A DNA stretch of 7,254 nucleotides from Rhodospirillales bacterium (GTDB lineage Bacteria > Pseudomonadota > Alphaproteobacteria > Rhodospirillales > JAOUPW01): positions 1 to 7,254 of the forward strand of contig JAOUPW010000082.1 in assembly GCA_029879665.1 (NCBI GenBank), given 5' to 3'. A program made the position numbers and the translations under genes. This document shows positions 5,953-7,254 of the stretch, piece by piece (position 1 is the first letter of the stretch; every line of letters starts with the position of its first letter). The notes under the pieces are model-generated. The model was not told the DNA's origin and did not search any database. It saw nothing but the letters and a program-made list of their open reading frames with translations.

Positions 5953-7101
5953 ATGGAAAAACTGAAGGAATTCTGGAACCTGGTGGCGGACGTGTGGGAA
6001 CACAGTCTGCTGGGAATGAACGTCGGGCAATATCTAAGCGCCCTGGCCATTTTTTTGGTGTTCCTGGTTTTCCGCCGGCTGTTCACCCGCATCGTTATTT
6101 CCCGCATCAAGGCTTTTACCCGGCGGACCCAGACGAAACTGGATGATTCCCTTATTCATGCCCTGGAAGAGCCGATCCGCTTCATCCCCGTGGTGCTGGG
6201 CGTTTTTTTCGCCTTTGAATTCATCCACCTCAAGGGGGATTACGCCGACCTCACCGACAACGTTGTGAAATCTCTGATCGCGTTCAACTTATTCTGGATT
6301 TTCTTCCGGATTGCCGCCCCCCTGTGTCATTTACTGGGACGGCTTGAAAAAATCTTCACCGAGGAACTCCTCGATTGGCTGGTTAAGGCGATTAAAGTCG
6401 CCATCGTTCTGATCGGCGGCGCCGGTATCCTGGAAATCTGGGGCATCCAGGTCGGCCCCATCCTCGCCGGCATGGGCCTTTTGGGCGTCGCCGTAGCGCT
6501 GGGCGCTCAGGACCTGTTCAAGAACCTGATTTCCGGCATTCTGGTCCTGGGTGAACAACGTTTCAGCAAGGGCGACTGGATCAAGGTCGACGGTGTGGTC
6601 GAGGGTACGGTGGAAAACATAGGCTTCCGCTCCACCCTGGTGCGTCGTTTCGACAAAGCGCCGGTCTATGTGCCCAATTCCAAACTTTCCGATTCCGCGA
6701 CCACCAATTTCTCGGAAATGACCCACCGGCGCATCTACTGGAAGATCGGGGTTGAATACCGGACTTCCGTCGAACAGCTGCGCAAAATCCGGGACGGCAT
6801 CGAGGCTTATGTTCTTGGCGACGACGCCTTCGCCAAGCCGCCCGAGGTATCCACCTTCGTTCGCATCGACGGCTTCAGCGATTCGTCCATCGACATCATG
6901 CTTTACTGCTTTACCAAAACCACGGTGTGGGGCGAGTGGCTGGAAATCAAGGAACGCCTGGCCTACGCCATCAAGAACATCGTCGAAAGCGCGGGCAGCG
7001 GCTTCGCCTTCCCCAGCCAGTCCCTTTATGTGGAAACCCTGCCCGGCGAGGCGCCCGAGGTATTCCTCCCGCCAGGCGTCCCGCCCGGGAAAAACCAATA
7101 A
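5953..7101 (+). CDS. MscS-family mechanosensitive ion channel
   Basis: This is an inner-membrane channel expected to open under membrane tension and release solutes on hypo-osmotic shock. The 382-residue product is longer than E. coli MscS (286). Hydrophobic segments lie near 26-48, 74-92, 105-126 and 142-165, then the pore-lining helix region GPILAGMGLLGVAVALGAQD (168-187) continues to NLISGILVLGEQRF (191-204). The cytoplasmic beta domain follows: GDWIKVDGVVEGTVENIGF (207-225), then VYVPNSKL (238-245). An alpha/beta C-terminal domain ends in a proline-rich tail (PPGVPPGK). That is about five membrane helices, closer to the YbdG/YnaI-like multi-helix subgroup than to the three-helix MscS. The start is fixed: an in-frame stop at 5917-5919 lies upstream with no other start between. 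The ribosome site is weak (GGA at 5943-5945). The gene is 79 bases after recX and 17 bases before the ArsC-like gene. Confidence 0.93.
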   Translation: MEKLKEFWNLVADVWEHSLLGMNVGQYLSALAIFLVFLVFRRLFTRIVISRIKAFTRRTQTKLDDSLIHALEEPIRFIPVVLGVFFAFEFIHLKGDYADLTDNVVKSLIAFNLFWIFFRIAAPLCHLLGRLEKIFTEELLDWLVKAIKVAIVLIGGAGILEIWGIQVGPILAGMGLLGVAVALGAQDLFKNLISGILVLGEQRFSKGDWIKVDGVVEGTVENIGFRSTLVRRFDKAPVYVPNSKLSDSATTNFSEMTHRRIYWKIGVEYRTSVEQLRKIRDGIEAYVLGDDAFAKPPEVSTFVRIDGFSDSSIDIMLYCFTKTTVWGEWLEIKERLAYAIKNIVESAGSGFAFPSQSLYVETLPGEAPEVFLPPGVPPGKNQ

Positions 7102-7118
7102 TTCAGGAGAACCGAATC

Positions 7119-7254
7119 ATGCTTACCACCATTTATCATAACCCCCGGTGCAGCAAATCCCGCGCCACCCTGGAACTTCTCACACAAAAGGGGGAAAAGC
7201 CGGACATTATCGAATATCTGAACACTCCGCCCAGCGCCGCCGAGTTGAAAGATA
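7119..7254 (+). CDS. arsC: ArsC-family (glutaredoxin-dependent arsenate reductase-like) protein, N-terminal part
   Basis: The first 45 residues are present before the window ends; the family is usually about 115 residues. The start TIYHNPRCSKSRATLELL (4-21) is the thioredoxin-fold strand and active-site loop of the ArsC/YfgD family, with the catalytic cysteine at residue 11. EYLNTPPSAAELKD follows, also typical. Family members reduce arsenate to arsenite using glutathione and glutaredoxin in the cytoplasm. The HNPRCSKSR version matches the chromosomal YfgD-like group, whose role in arsenic resistance is less certain than that of plasmid ArsC. No arsR or arsB is visible. The ATG at 7119 has AGGAG (7105-7109) 9 bases upstream and lies 17 bases after the channel gene stop, so the two are likely cotranscribed. 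Confidence 0.9.
   Translation, partial: MLTTIYHNPRCSKSRATLELLTQKGEKPDIIEYLNTPPSAAELKD

Noticed and set aside
6331..7098. Minus-strand open frame opposite the mechanosensitive channel gene
   Set aside because: It is the shadow of a well-supported channel gene, with no domain or ribosome site of its own.
1..7254. Defence, mobile or other accessory system
   Set aside because: Every gene but one fits a known core family, gaps are short, and there are no transposase, integrase, tRNA, attachment or array-like sequences. I see no support for an undescribed system in this window.

Overview
This 7.25 kb window looks like ordinary core chromosome from an alphaproteobacterium, most likely near the Rhodospirillales. 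The evidence is a GC-rich sequence (roughly 60% by eye), the gene order argD-argF-hslO, an ArgD whose first residues ([20 protein letters not shown]) match the alphaproteobacterial form, a RecX with the alphaproteobacterial C-terminal extension, and a TrkH carrying the GGC-GST-CGIK filter region. The genus assignment is inference. No RNA gene, insertion sequence, CRISPR array or prophage was seen.

Layout. Bases 2-478 (+) hold the last 158 residues of a TrkH-type potassium uptake subunit. It converges on a leftward (-) cluster that begins near 4340 and reads argD (4253-3060), argF (3058-2153), hslO (2133-1156) and a small lipoprotein gene (1097-519). Spacers in the cluster are 1, 19 and 58 bases, with no evident terminator between genes, so it reads as one transcript. 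A near-perfect sigma-70 promoter (TTGACA, 17 bases, GATAAT) lies upstream of argD. Upstream of that, also on the minus strand, is an ABC-2 type permease gene (5173-4394) with no ATPase gene beside it. An AT-rich 127-base spacer separates it from the divergent plus-strand genes recX (5301-5873), an MscS-family mechanosensitive channel (5953-7101) and the start of an ArsC-family reductase (from 7119, cut by the window end).

How the genes work together. ArgD and ArgF catalyse two steps of arginine synthesis: N-acetylornithine aminotransferase, and carbamoylation of ornithine to citrulline. Hsp33 (hslO) is an oxidation-activated holdase chaperone that shares their transcript. The lipoprotein at the end of the cluster is unassigned. 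On the right, the MscS channel and ArsC-like genes are 17 bases apart and probably cotranscribed. TrkH at the left edge and MscS at the right both act in ion or osmotic balance, but they are separated by unrelated genes and nothing shows them to be linked.

I found no convincing undescribed system. The points most worth a second look are the argD promoter with its start-site inverted repeat, the orphan ABC permease, the unassigned lipoprotein, and a 21-base tandem repeat covering the trkH stop codon. There is no gene-free stretch above 300 bases.
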